DNA of 48,906 bases from Candidatus Saccharimonadota bacterium (GCA_027345405.1 DAHWID010000002.1:1-48906); one strand, 5' to 3'; positions 33,328-41,380 are shown, counted from the first letter of the stretch. A program made the numbers and translations. The notes: generated by a model not told the origin, from the letters alone.

Positions 33328-33483
33328 TGGCCTAGCGATTCAGCGGCTCATCTGTTAAACGTAGTAATTAGTGCTACATAACACCTTAATTATGGCTATT
33401 ACATTTTGTTAGCTGGCTATAGCCTAGATTTTTTTATTGTAACGGTCAATTATTTTTTGTGGGTAAATAAGTCAGGCCTTAGC

Positions 33484-33909
33484 TTACGCTCGCGGCTTCT
33501 TCTTTTCCGGAAATACCCAGTATTTGTACCAGAACCAGCTCCATATCGTGAAGAAGCCGGCAGATAATACGAAGCCGATATATGGCGTTATGCCGACACT
33601 TTTAAGACCCCATATAATAAGATAGTCAAGTACAAAGCCGAAACTCTCGATTGCGATATAGCGGGCAGCATGTTCCATTTCGGACAAATGCTTTCTGTCT
33701 GAAAAGGCCCAGAACCGCTGAGCTAAATAATTTGTGCTCCAGCCGATGGCATCGGCTAAGACTTTAGCTGGGAACCAGCCCCAATGAAATACGCTGTAGC
33801 CAATCGCAAATATGCCGTATCCGATGAAAAAGTATAAGCCACCACCGAGCCAGTACTTTATGAAACGCGCGAGCTCCTTGTGTCGACGTAGGTTGGCTAC
33901 CGGATTCAT
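33484..33909 (-). CDS. GtrA-family membrane protein
   Basis: The 141-residue protein has four TM helices with the GtrA pattern: FIKYWLGGGLYFFIGYGIFAI, a second helix ending at NYLAQRFWAFSDR (the conserved F-x-N/Q-R-F-W-x-F element), and the ending WFWYKYWVFPEKKK. GtrA proteins are thought to flip lipid-linked sugars, serving surface polysaccharide or teichoic acid decoration. The start overlaps the stop of the small gene upstream by four bases (ATGA). Family sure, substrate unknown. Confidence 0.9.
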   Translation of the reverse strand: MNPVANLRRHKELARFIKYWLGGGLYFFIGYGIFAIGYSVFHWGWFPAKVLADAIGWSTNYLAQRFWAFSDRKHLSEMEHAARYIAIESFGFVLDYLIIWGLKSVGITPYIGFVLSAGFFTIWSWFWYKYWVFPEKKKPRA

Positions 33910-34163
33910 TTATCTTGCTTTTGGCGCTTCTTGTGTCGTTCGAGGTTGGATTGCATCTCTTTTAAAAAGTTTTCATAGGCTACAAGATTCGGAAAGCTGA
34001 CCGAGGCAACGACGTCGGCTTGTGGCCGACCATCAACCATCGGACGCATTTGAATAAAGTTGATTACCGCCATACCGTCAATTGCGTCATTAAGTAGTGT
34101 GATTTGAGCATCATGCGTAACCGTTGCAACGGTATAGGTTAAGTCTAGATCTTGCGGGTTCAT
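33906..34163 (-). CDS. Small soluble protein coupled to GtrA
   Basis: The 85-residue protein has a strand-rich N-terminal part (LTYTVATVTHDAQITLL, then ADVVASVSF) and a charged C-terminal helix (MQSNLERHKKRQKQDK). No TM helix. No family recognised. Its TGA overlaps the GtrA start, so the two are translated together; a regulator or partner of the flippase is a guess from position only. Confidence 0.65.
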   Translation of the reverse strand: MNPQDLDLTYTVATVTHDAQITLLNDAIDGMAVINFIQMRPMVDGRPQADVVASVSFPNLVAYENFLKEMQSNLERHKKRQKQDK

Positions 34164-34261
34164 GTAATAGCTATTATACCTTTTTAAGTTATTAAGTAAG
34201 TTTATGCCTAAAGTTAGCTATAAAACAATTGTAGCAGCCATTGCTTTACCGCTAAAGCAAC

Positions 34262-34931
34262 CTATTTCAAAAAACGATCAGGATAGTCGGTAATTATACC
34301 GGACAAGCCATATTTACTTAGTCGATTTGCAATCTTCGGTTTGTTTACGGTAAAGGCATAGACGTGTTGCCCGCCGCGTGATGCAAGTTTGAGATAGCCG
34401 CTCCACAAAAAACGGTAATTAAGGCAGATATACTCGGCTTGAAGTTTTCGTTGGCGATAACCAGCCCTTACTCCTGACCAAGATTCGTTTACGACGACAC
34501 AGATTTGTGGCAGAGCTGCTTTTAATTGTTTTAAGATGGGGTAAGAGAAGGAGGAAAATAGAAAATCTACAGGTGATTCCCATCTATCTAGCTGCTTTGA
34601 TACTAACTTTATAATACTTGGGAAGTTTGACGCTACTTTTAATTTCCATACACAGTCTCATTTTGTGCGCCGTTGCCGCAATAGCTTGCTCGAGTGTAGC
34701 CAGATCGTCCTTATACTGTTTCAGGCGAGCATAGTTTGTTTTGGCTATAACTAGCCACGGCTCGTGATTAATTTTTAATTTCCGGTTATGGAAAAGTATT
34801 GGCACGCCATCTTTCGTGACGCGCACATCGACTTCGACAATTGAAACTTTATATTCTATGGCCTTCTCAATCGCCAATATAGTATTTTCTGGCGCCAGGC
34901 CTTTGGCTCCTCGATGTCCAATAATTTGCAT
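34262..34931 (-). pseudogene. Glycerophosphodiester phosphodiesterase, frameshifted
   Basis: The first half reads as a GDPD: IIGHRGAKGLAPENT (catalytic His and Arg), VEVDVRVTKDGVPILFHN and the metal Glu in MEIK. The track ORF then ends early. The missing half is found in the next frame: IIKLVSKQLDRW, then SPVDFLFSSFSYPILKQL, VYAFTVNKPKIANRLSKYG and GIITDYPDRF, which is the normal GDPD end. The switch lies at about 34615-34620, and the total of 670 bases is one base over a whole number of codons. ATG at 34931 with AAAGGA upstream is the likely start. Authentic inactivation, recoding or a sequence error are all possible. Confidence 0.88.
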
Positions 34932-35024
34932 TGGATTCCTTTCTAGCTTTTTATAGCCAGTATTCTGGCACATTTATTAAATTATATATCTTAGACGCAC
35001 TAAGACCGCCGATGCTAGTCACAT

Positions 35025-35033
35025 TGATATAAT
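35025..35033 (+). promoter_or_regulatory. Extended -10 promoter TGATATAAT
   Basis: TGATATAAT at 35025-35033 is an exact extended -10 element with no recognisable -35 box 17 bases upstream. The predicted start lies about three bases before ATG 35043, so the mRNA is essentially leaderless. Confidence 0.6.
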
Positions 35034-35042
35034 GACTATAAT

Positions 35043-35372
35043 ATGCGGGCAAATTATTTGGATAGTTTCATTAGAGATATTTTTAGCATTAGTCCGCGCT
35101 ATATTGACATATTTGGTAATTATTTACCTGGCATGGCTGGCACATCAATTGCTACACAGGGTGCCATAACTTCACAAACTGATGTGATCCGTGCTTTGCG
35201 TCATGATGTTTCCTCTTTAGTGAAGCTTAAAGCATCCGCGAACTCGCAAAAAGTAATTGCCTGTTCAAAGAATATCGAAGGTAGACTGTTATTGCTACAA
35301 ACATTGGGTGTGATCAGTGATAAGCGTTGCACTAAATTGATTGATGAACTTAATAGGGTTACATACCTCTAA
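35043..35372 (+). CDS. Small helical protein upstream of the sigma factor
   Basis: The 109-residue protein has a hydrophobic N-terminal part (FIRDIFSISPRYIDIFGNYLPGM) and a mostly helical rest with Ala, Lys and Ser (LRHDVSSLVKLKASA, RLLLLQTLGVISDK). No clear TM helix. No family recognised. It ends 10 bases before the hairpin that covers the sigma-factor start. If both are on one transcript, the hairpin separates them as an attenuator. A regulator of the sigma factor is possible from position, but nothing in the sequence shows it. Confidence 0.6.
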   Translation: MRANYLDSFIRDIFSISPRYIDIFGNYLPGMAGTSIATQGAITSQTDVIRALRHDVSSLVKLKASANSQKVIACSKNIEGRLLLLQTLGVISDKRCTKLIDELNRVTYL

Positions 35373-35382
35373 AATTTATTTC

Positions 35383-35425
35383 TACTTGAGTTAATTGAAA
35401 AAATACTTTTCAATTAACTCAAGTA
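35383..35425 (+). promoter_or_regulatory. Perfect 19-bp inverted repeat ending on the sigma-factor start codon
   Basis: Arms 35383-35401 and 35407-35425 are exact reverse complements with a 5-base spacer. The last base of the right arm is the A of ATG 35425, so in RNA the stem would run up to the start codon. The stem is AU-rich and no Shine-Dalgarno is visible. As DNA it covers a possible weak promoter (TTGAGT at 35386, 17 bases, TTCAAT at 35409). RNA switch, operator or attenuator are the options. Confidence 0.75.
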
Positions 35426-36633
35426 TGACCAACATGGAACTGCCGCCAGCTGAAGCTACGGGTGAACTAATTAGTAATGACAATCAAGAGCAGTTTAGGG
35501 ACACTCTAGATCGGATTGTCGGGCTCTACTCTAGGGATCCAGAGGTACTTGAAGATGTAGAACGAGCCAAATCTAAACCACGTGAACCGGGTAACGCCGA
35601 GGATCTACTGCAGGAATTTCTTAAAGACATCGGCCAGTACAGCATTCCTAGCGAACAAGAGCAGAAGACTTTAGCCTACACCATACGTAATGGGGTCGAA
35701 GCTCAAAGGCAGTTGGATCAAGATGCTTCTCGCGTGGAGTTAATACGAGCTGTTAAAGCCGCAGTTAGTGCTAGACAAATGATGATCTTACGTAATGCTA
35801 AACTGGTTGTTTCCTGGGCAAACAAGATTTATGTTAGCAATGACAATTACTCAAAGCTGGATCGAATCGAAGAAGGTATGATTGGTTTAGCTCATGCGGT
35901 AGCGCTGTTTGATCCGGATCGGGGATATAAATTTAGCACATATGCCTCTTGGTGGATTCGTCAAGCTATTCAAAGAGGTCGACCGATTCACGAGCTGGTT
36001 AACTTACCGTCGCATGAAATGGATAGGCTCGTCAATCTAGAAGCAGTCAGAGAAGAGCTAGAGCGAACACTAAAAAGGAAACCGACAGAAGAGGAACTTA
36101 TAACCAAGTACAACTCTCTGTATTCAAACGGCAAGCAGTCTAAAGGTATGGAAAGACCCGAGTTCACAATGTTAACCAATCTGGCTGGGAGCCCGGTGTC
36201 ACTCAATACCCGGGCCGACTTTAAAGACGGAGAGGGCGAAGAGCTCGGGGATAGCATTATCGATAAAACTAAATTGCCGCCATTTTCAGACGAAATTGAA
36301 AAGTTTGAGTGGAAAGATGAATTAAGTGATTTGCTGGTCCGAGCAAACTTAAGTGCGTTTGAGCGGCTTATAATTTCATTGCGCTTTGGTTTGCTCTTGA
36401 TAAAACCAGACGAGTCTTTGGCTGTAGTCCCTGATGAATACTTGGATTTGTCGGGGCGTAGTTTTAAGCAGCCAGACTACGATGAGATAATTGCTGCAAT
36501 CGCTGATTCTCAGAGTGGAATCGTTTCTATTGCCAAATGCGCGCAGTTGATTGGCATTAGACCTCACAATATCTCACTGATTGTTGAACGAGTTATTAAG
36601 AAAATTCGAGCTTACAACTCCTTGGCTGCTTAG
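35425..36633 (+). CDS. Divergent sigma-70 family RNA polymerase sigma factor
   Basis: The 402-residue protein has region 1.2 (DLLQEFLKDIGQYSIPSEQEQ), a well-kept region 2 (RNAKLVVSWANKIYV, FDPDRGYKFSTYASWWIRQAI) that binds core enzyme and the -10 box, and region 3 (LPSHEMDRLVNLEAVREEL). Region 4 is odd: a long insertion (LLIKPDESLAVVPDEYLDLSG), then a helix-turn-helix SIAKCAQLIGIRPHNISLIVERVIKKIRAY that departs from the RpoD consensus for -35 contact. The track starts at TTG 35395 inside the hairpin; ATG 35425 is preferred. It is probably not the main vegetative factor. Confidence 0.88.
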   Translation: MTNMELPPAEATGELISNDNQEQFRDTLDRIVGLYSRDPEVLEDVERAKSKPREPGNAEDLLQEFLKDIGQYSIPSEQEQKTLAYTIRNGVEAQRQLDQDASRVELIRAVKAAVSARQMMILRNAKLVVSWANKIYVSNDNYSKLDRIEEGMIGLAHAVALFDPDRGYKFSTYASWWIRQAIQRGRPIHELVNLPSHEMDRLVNLEAVREELERTLKRKPTEEELITKYNSLYSNGKQSKGMERPEFTMLTNLAGSPVSLNTRADFKDGEGEELGDSIIDKTKLPPFSDEIEKFEWKDELSDLLVRANLSAFERLIISLRFGLLLIKPDESLAVVPDEYLDLSGRSFKQPDYDEIIAAIADSQSGIVSIAKCAQLIGIRPHNISLIVERVIKKIRAYNSLAA

Positions 36634-36703
36634 ATATATCACTGGCAATAACTGCCAGGACTTAAGTCTAAAGCTGCGCCTTAAATTGCGGTACTTAACA
36701 GAT

Positions 36704-36733
36704 TTGATCAGTACTTTTTAAATTACTGATCAA
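36704..36733. terminator. Inverted repeat between the sigma gene and the 41-aa ORF
   Basis: TTGATCAGTA (36704-36713) and TACTGATCAA (36724-36733) are exact complements with a 10-base AT-rich loop. It covers the stop codon of the minus-strand small ORF and lies about 70 bases past the sigma-factor stop. A two-way terminator is plausible, though no T run follows. Confidence 0.45.
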
Positions 36734-36848
36734 GAAATTCGATCAGCGCCTTCTTGACTATAACTTTAGAGAAATATGCCTGCCCTAGAGGAAAGCACAT
36801 CAAGTAATACCAGAACTTTTCAGCTTTTGTTAATTTATGTTTGGCCAC
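36723..36848 (-). CDS. 41-residue ORF missed by the track
   Basis: The start is GTG at 36846-36848, with AGAGGAGA ending five bases upstream, a strong ribosome site. The frame reads VAKHKLTKAEKFWYYLMC, then FPLGQAYFSKVIVKKALIEF, and ends with TAA. Composition is typical of a real short protein: basic N-terminus, an aromatic amphipathic middle, a Lys-rich helix. No family known to me. Small proteins with this look are common in CPR genomes. The rest of 36849-37140 shows no ORF that I support. Confidence 0.65.
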   Translation of the reverse strand: MAKHKLTKAEKFWYYLMCFPLGQAYFSKVIVKKALIEFLDQ

Positions 36849-37140
36849 ATTGCTCTCCTCTTAAGTTAGATGTGGTTCAATTGTAGCACCTAAGAGTCAA
36901 GGGCTAATCTTTAGAGGTGTAAATGCAAGTTCGCAGGTTGCAAACGGTCGATATAGTCGGATTTGAAAATGAACTAGTTTAATCTGGCACTATTTTGACT
37001 GTTTGGCTTGAATTTAGGTTTGATCATCCATAGAACCATTTGTTGTACCTTCAATTTTAGACTATTTCTGTAAGAAACTGGACAGTCTATTAAAAAGATA
37101 ATACTGTAATTTAGTAGGACAAATAGGAAGATCTGCTTAT

Positions 37141-37536
37141 ATGAGTGATGTGATGGTCGACGACAACGGGGATGAACCGAGGCGCTGGGCTCCGAGCCGT
37201 GTTGCTTCGGCTGCTATCTTAGTTGTCCTAGTGCTTGGGGGTCTGGCTTACGGCATATACAGTCTAGTCAATACGTCGAGTACTACTACCACTCGTCCAC
37301 ATGCAGTTGAACCGGCTTTGAAGCCGAAGCAGAATTCTGCTCCGGCCAAGCCGGCAACCACCCCTAGTGCGACAACAACCCCGACTGCTCCATCTAGCAG
37401 CACTACAGCACCTCAAAGTAACAGTCTGACTAACACTGGCCCGGGAGACGCGGCTTTATACGGTTTTATCGCAGCAACTATCATCGGCACCTTAAGTCAT
37501 TATGGCTGGCGACGGTTTAAGCGTAATCAATCCTAG
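37141..37536 (+). CDS. Probable sortase-anchored surface protein
   Basis: The 131-residue protein has an N-terminal TM/signal helix (AAILVVLVLGGLAYGIYSLV), a Thr/Pro/Ser-rich stalk (about 50-92) and a C-terminal sorting-signal layout. The last part is LTNTGPG, then a hydrophobic stretch (AALYGFIAATIIGTL) and a basic tail (WRRFKRNQS). LTNTG differs from LPxTG at the Pro but keeps Leu, Thr and Gly at the right places. The sortase at 8689 is the natural partner. A GGAAG sits about ten bases before ATG. The 3' end overlaps the convergent 2H gene by four bases. Confidence 0.75.
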   Translation: MSDVMVDDNGDEPRRWAPSRVASAAILVVLVLGGLAYGIYSLVNTSSTTTTRPHAVEPALKPKQNSAPAKPATTPSATTTPTAPSSSTTAPQSNSLTNTGPGDAALYGFIAATIIGTLSHYGWRRFKRNQS

Positions 37537-37997
37537 GTTTTGGCAAAGTTTAGCTTTTGGACAATTTGGCGTTCGTTGCTGTCAGCTAGTTTAGCTACGA
37601 TTTGCATCTGTCGGCAGGTAATCTCTTTACGTGATGGACCTCGAGCGCCACGATTTGTAACGTGCGGTCGAAAATCTCTCGATCTGTGATTATCTTTTAA
37701 TAATTGGCCGCCGCTTTCGCGAATTATACTAAGAAGTTTTTGATGAAGGTTAGATAGTTCTTGGGAGGGCACAATTAAGGTTACTTTAACTCGGTGCGGC
37801 CCAAAGTATGCCGTATCCCCTGTCACTAGCCTGATAGATGAGAAACTAGCGACTAACTCGTCAAGCCGGGTAATGAATTCGGATAAGCTATTCCCTCCTA
37901 TCTCAAACCAAGGCACGATTGTCAGATGGAGTGGCCATATACTAAAACGTTGCTGGGGACTAACTCTTTCCAGCATGAGACAAGCCAGCAAAGTCAT
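37533..37997 (-). CDS. 2'-5' RNA ligase-like 2H phosphoesterase
   Basis: The protein has both catalytic motifs of the 2H fold: PLHLTIVPWF near the N-terminus and RPHVTNRG near the C-terminus. Between them lies TAYFGPHRVKVTLIV, typical of the LigT/ThpR group. Family enzymes open 2',3'-cyclic phosphates or join 2'-5' RNA ends. The track start is TTG at 38033, but the 12 extra residues are Cys-rich and unlike the family. ATG at 37997 is more likely (154 residues). The downstream end overlaps the sortase-substrate gene by four bases. Confidence 0.85.
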   Translation of the reverse strand: MTLLACLMLERVSPQQRFSIWPLHLTIVPWFEIGGNSLSEFITRLDELVASFSSIRLVTGDTAYFGPHRVKVTLIVPSQELSNLHQKLLSIIRESGGQLLKDNHRSRDFRPHVTNRGARGPSRKEITCRQMQIVAKLADSNERQIVQKLNFAKT

Positions 37998-38127
37998 GAC
38001 ACATCCACACTGTTGTCGGCACAGAGTTGACAATTAGCACTCATCAAATATCCTCATATATCTGCAACCTATGCTAAGTTAACTTGCGGTAAGGCTCTGT
38101 TAGTATTATTACTTGGCTTAAGCTAGT

Positions 38128-38211
38128 TTAGATGCCCTCAAGCATACGCTTAATCGCCGATTTAACATCACAAAACTTTGTCTCTAATAGTGTCGATCGA
38201 TTTTCACTCAT
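38128..38211 (-). CDS. Possible 27-residue ORF (perhaps a remnant)
   Basis: The frame reads MSENRSTLLETKFC then DVKSAIKRMLEGI and stops at TAA 38128. The frame stays open upstream to about 38276 with coding-like residues (CYGEKVDRGYKKSYSPKAM) but has no start codon there, so the start at ATG 38211 may be internal to a decayed gene. No ribosome site is clear. Low confidence. The rest of 38034-38307 shows nothing else. Confidence 0.3.
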   Translation of the reverse strand: MSENRSTLLETKFCDVKSAIKRMLEGI

Positions 38212-38307
38212 AGCTTTAGGCGAGTAACTTTTTTTATAGCCGCGGTCTACCTTTTCGCCATAACATGAGGTTCTCTATTTTTAATTTGTGCGTGAGGGGG
38301 GTTAGGC

Positions 38308-38670
38308 ATGGGTTACCAGGAAATAATTAAGAAAGTACAAATATACTCTGGCTTAAGTGACGGCGAAAGTAAGGATGCGCTCGATTGCTTAGTTGAGACA
38401 CTTGCCGTTCGTCTCGATGAAGCCGAGAGAAAGCAATTTGCCACTAATTTGCCGGAGGAGCTGGGTGACATGGCGCTTGCAGTTTATCCTAGTGACGAGA
38501 ATAGCAAGCCTGACATTTTAGTTCAGTTTATGCAGCTAGAGCAAGTTGGTCCAACTCGGGCGCGCAAGGACTTTTTATCTGCCTGGCAAGCGCTTAAGGA
38601 TAGTGTAAATTCCAATGAGATAAAACGCTTAAGACAACAGTTGCCGCGGCTCAACCACTTGCTACGCTAA
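38308..38670 (+). CDS. DUF2267 protein
   Basis: The 120-residue helical protein matches the DUF2267 pattern: an opening helix YQEIIKKVQIYSGL, then A-L-x-x-x-L-E-T-L-A-x-R-L, then QFATNLPEELGDM (family: L-A-A-Q-L-P-x-x-L). Function of the family is unknown, though members are often near stress genes. GAGGGG with a nine-base gap before ATG is a good ribosome site. The stop overlaps the convergent MFS gene by nine bases. Confidence 0.82.
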   Translation: MGYQEIIKKVQIYSGLSDGESKDALDCLVETLAVRLDEAERKQFATNLPEELGDMALAVYPSDENSKPDILVQFMQLEQVGPTRARKDFLSAWQALKDSVNSNEIKRLRQQLPRLNHLLR

Positions 38671-40359
38671 AGTTTCTTGGTGGATGTATTTAGCTCCTCT
38701 TAACCATGAAGCGTAAGCTGCCACTAAACAGGCGCCTACAGCAAACAGTAAAACAACGACCAAGCCATGCTTAAAGGGAGCTGCAATTAGGTGAGGAAAA
38801 TACTCTTTGGAAGTTAGCTTGGCGGCCGCGGATGGCTTAAGTTTGCTTAAAACATTTGTACCGAGCAGAGTTTTAAGCGGATTATAACCCAAGAAGGCAG
38901 CAAACAGATAGCTGATTGCCGGCAAATGCGCTAAATGTGTTGCTAGAACCCCAGAAACTCCATTTGCCGTTAGGCCGTGGTAAATGCTACCTGGGACGGT
39001 TGCAGTCAATCCAACAATCATGAGCGTAAAAAAGATACCAATTGAGAGCGGCATTCCTACGTTCATGAATGTTGCTCGCATACCCGAAGCTACTCCTCGA
39101 AATGCTGCCGGCACCGAATTCATAATCCCGGCAGTATTAGGTGATGAAAACATGCCAAAGGCCAAGCCGTTAAGTAACAAAATTAAAGCAAAAAGATAAT
39201 AGGGAAAGTCGACTGGAAGCATCATCATCAGCGCAAAGCTGCCCGCTGCTAAGATCATTCCGCCTGTCGCAAACGGTCGCGCACCAAATTTATCGGACAA
39301 ATATCCAGAGAGTGGTCCGGCTATCAAGAAACCAGCGGTTGTCGGCAACATGTAAATACCGGCCCAGAGCGGAGTCTGCGTAAAGGCGTAACCGTGTAGC
39401 GGTAACCAGATGCCCTGCAGCCACATAATTAGCATAAACTGCAAACCCCCTCGACCCATGGCTGCCAGCAGTCCAGCCATGTTTCCTGCCGTAAAAGCTC
39501 GAATTTTAAATAGGCTTAAATTAAACATTGGCTGAGCAACCTTGCGTTCAATGAAAGCAAAACAAATTAGTAGCGCCACGCCCGCCACCATTAGCCAGAT
39601 TACCAAAGGGTTACCCCAGCCCATGGCAGAGTTGCCATAAGGTTTAATGGCGTAAGTAATTCCAACCAGCAACATTGATAACCCGGCAGCAAAAGATAAA
39701 TTGCCTATCCAGTCAATTTTTGCCGGGTGAAATATATCAATTTCTTTGAGCGCGACATAGGACCAGATGATCCCTAAAACGCCGATCGGCACATTGAACC
39801 AAAAGACATAGCGCCAGGAGAATTGAGCCAGAAACCCTCCTACTAATATCCCAATAAATGAGCCGGCAAGCGCGGCAATCTGGTTAATGCCAAGTGCCAT
39901 TCCCCGTTGGTTCTCTGGAAAGGCATCGGTTAAAATAGCAGCTGAGTTAGCCATTAATAGCGCTCCGCCTACCGCCTGTACCATACGGAAGATGATTAGC
40001 TCGATGGCCCCACTACTGCCCTGGCTCCAGGTCAATCCAGCTAGCAGCGCACCGACGCTAAAGATGACAAAACCTAAGTTATACATTTTGACCCGGCCGT
40101 ACATATCTCCTAGGCGACCGAGTGAAACAACTAGTACCGCAGTGACTAACATATAGCCCAGCAGTATCCACAGCAAGTAACTAAAACTTGAGGCGCTGAG
40201 TGGGTTGATTTTAATGCCGCGAAAGATGACCGGCAGCGCGATAATTAAGCTAGTGGCGTTCAAAGATGCCATTAAGATGCCAAGTGTAGTATTGGACAAT
40301 GCAATCCACTTATAGTGGGGACTAGTTCGATTACTGTGAGCAAGGATTTTGTTAAGCAT
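38662..40359 (-). CDS. MFS drug exporter, DHA2 (14-TM) type
   Basis: The 565-residue protein has about 14 TM helices. Family marks include LGRLGDMYGRVKMYNLGFVIFSVGALLAGL (motif A region), MVQAVGGALLMANSAAILTDAFP (motif C region) and a WRYVFWFNVPIGVLG segment, all typical of EmrB/QacA-type proton antiporters. These export drugs or toxic lipophilic compounds. The substrate is unknown. The gene is followed by nothing on its strand, so it is monocistronic. The N-terminus ILAHSNRTSPHYKWIAL is cytosolic. Confidence 0.93.
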   Translation of the reverse strand: MLNKILAHSNRTSPHYKWIALSNTTLGILMASLNATSLIIALPVIFRGIKINPLSASSFSYLLWILLGYMLVTAVLVVSLGRLGDMYGRVKMYNLGFVIFSVGALLAGLTWSQGSSGAIELIIFRMVQAVGGALLMANSAAILTDAFPENQRGMALGINQIAALAGSFIGILVGGFLAQFSWRYVFWFNVPIGVLGIIWSYVALKEIDIFHPAKIDWIGNLSFAAGLSMLLVGITYAIKPYGNSAMGWGNPLVIWLMVAGVALLICFAFIERKVAQPMFNLSLFKIRAFTAGNMAGLLAAMGRGGLQFMLIMWLQGIWLPLHGYAFTQTPLWAGIYMLPTTAGFLIAGPLSGYLSDKFGARPFATGGMILAAGSFALMMMLPVDFPYYLFALILLLNGLAFGMFSSPNTAGIMNSVPAAFRGVASGMRATFMNVGMPLSIGIFFTLMIVGLTATVPGSIYHGLTANGVSGVLATHLAHLPAISYLFAAFLGYNPLKTLLGTNVLSKLKPSAAAKLTSKEYFPHLIAAPFKHGLVVVLLFAVGACLVAAYASWLRGAKYIHQETLA

Positions 40360-40429
40360 TTTTTAGTATCTCACTCCAAGCCCTGCTAGCAATATTATCC
40401 TAATTGAGCTTGGTTTTATCCGACTGGTT

Positions 40430-40702
40430 CTATTTTAGCACCAAGTTTGATGGAATTGTGCTGTTGCTCGACGACAGCTGTTTATCCAGGTTTTGTAGGC
40501 TGCTGTTAACTTTATTTAAGTTAGTGTTGATTTTATCTACCTGCGCGTTAAATTGATTAACCTTTTTATTTAGTGTTTGACTAGCACTAGAGAGTTTTGT
40601 GCCTCCATAGATAAACAACGTCAGTATTCCTGCCAGTAAAATAGTGATCAACCCGAGGCAGATTGCAATGTATATCTTAAAGCCTTTGCCGCTTTTGCCC
40701 AT
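40430..40702 (-). CDS. Small TM protein with outside coiled coil
   Basis: The 90-residue protein has a basic N-terminus (MGKSGKGFK), one TM helix (IYIAICLGLITILLAGILTLFIYGG) and a heptad-like segment rich in Asn, Leu and Lys (VNQFNAQVDKINTNLNKV, then NSSLQNLDKQL). The coiled coil lies outside the membrane by charge rule. No family recognised. It stands alone between MFS and the 197-residue gene. Confidence 0.7.
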   Translation of the reverse strand: MGKSGKGFKIYIAICLGLITILLAGILTLFIYGGTKLSSASQTLNKKVNQFNAQVDKINTNLNKVNSSLQNLDKQLSSSNSTIPSNLVLK

Positions 40703-40754
40703 GCTTAAATAACTATTATGGTTTAGTCGGTGTATCTAGACAAGTTTTAAATAA

Positions 40755-41348
40755 TTATTTGGAGACTGCCGGCTGCTCTAATGAACCAAGTTTTCGAGTA
40801 ATGCTGTTATCTATACCTAGGCGTATAAGTTCATCGGATATGGCTTTAGCATGCAGCAAATTGTAAGCATTATTCGGGTCAGAAGCTTGCCGTTTTAGGT
40901 AGCTTGTCAGGGATGAAAAGACAATACTGGTGGCATAGTCGCCAAACCGATCGTCGATATCGTCTTTTTTGAGAGTTCGGAGTAAGTTTGCGAAACTTTT
41001 GCCATCTTTTATGCGCAAACCTAAGGTTTCATAAATCTCAGTTTCATTGCCACTATTAATTGTTATCCTAGATACTCCCGGATCAATCTCTAGTCCGACT
41101 CGACTTAAAACATCCGATTTGGTAAGTGCCTCTTTTCTTGCTCTGACATCGGCAATATTAGTCGAATCAACCCGCTCAGGTTGCGGGCCGTCGTCAACTA
41201 ATACTCCTTGAGCACGTAAAACTGCGTCGAGACAGCCATAGCGCCTATTAAAGTCTTCAATTTCCCGCATCACGCCAACTAATGTACTGTAGTCGTTTCT
41301 AGGTGTCATAACTGGCGCCTGATCCACGGGATAAGCTTCAACACTCAT
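40755..41348 (-). CDS. Soluble protein of unknown function
   Basis: The 197-residue protein has no TM helix or signal. The N-terminal 60 residues are polar. A middle part has strands (VSRITINSGNETEIYETLGLRI) and the C-terminal half is helical (FGDYATSIVFSSLTSYLKR, HAKAISDELIRLGID). No family recognised. It follows the iron-permease-like gene by 32 bases on the same strand and may share its transcript. Confidence 0.65.
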   Translation of the reverse strand: MSVEAYPVDQAPVMTPRNDYSTLVGVMREIEDFNRRYGCLDAVLRAQGVLVDDGPQPERVDSTNIADVRARKEALTKSDVLSRVGLEIDPGVSRITINSGNETEIYETLGLRIKDGKSFANLLRTLKKDDIDDRFGDYATSIVFSSLTSYLKRQASDPNNAYNLLHAKAISDELIRLGIDNSITRKLGSLEQPAVSK

Positions 41349-41380
41349 TAATTACAGAATAAAATAAACTAACAAAATAG

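Noticed and set aside
33405-33440. GGCTATAGCC with following T run
   Set aside because: Stem of about four pairs, and no plus-strand gene ends nearby, so a terminator call is not supported.
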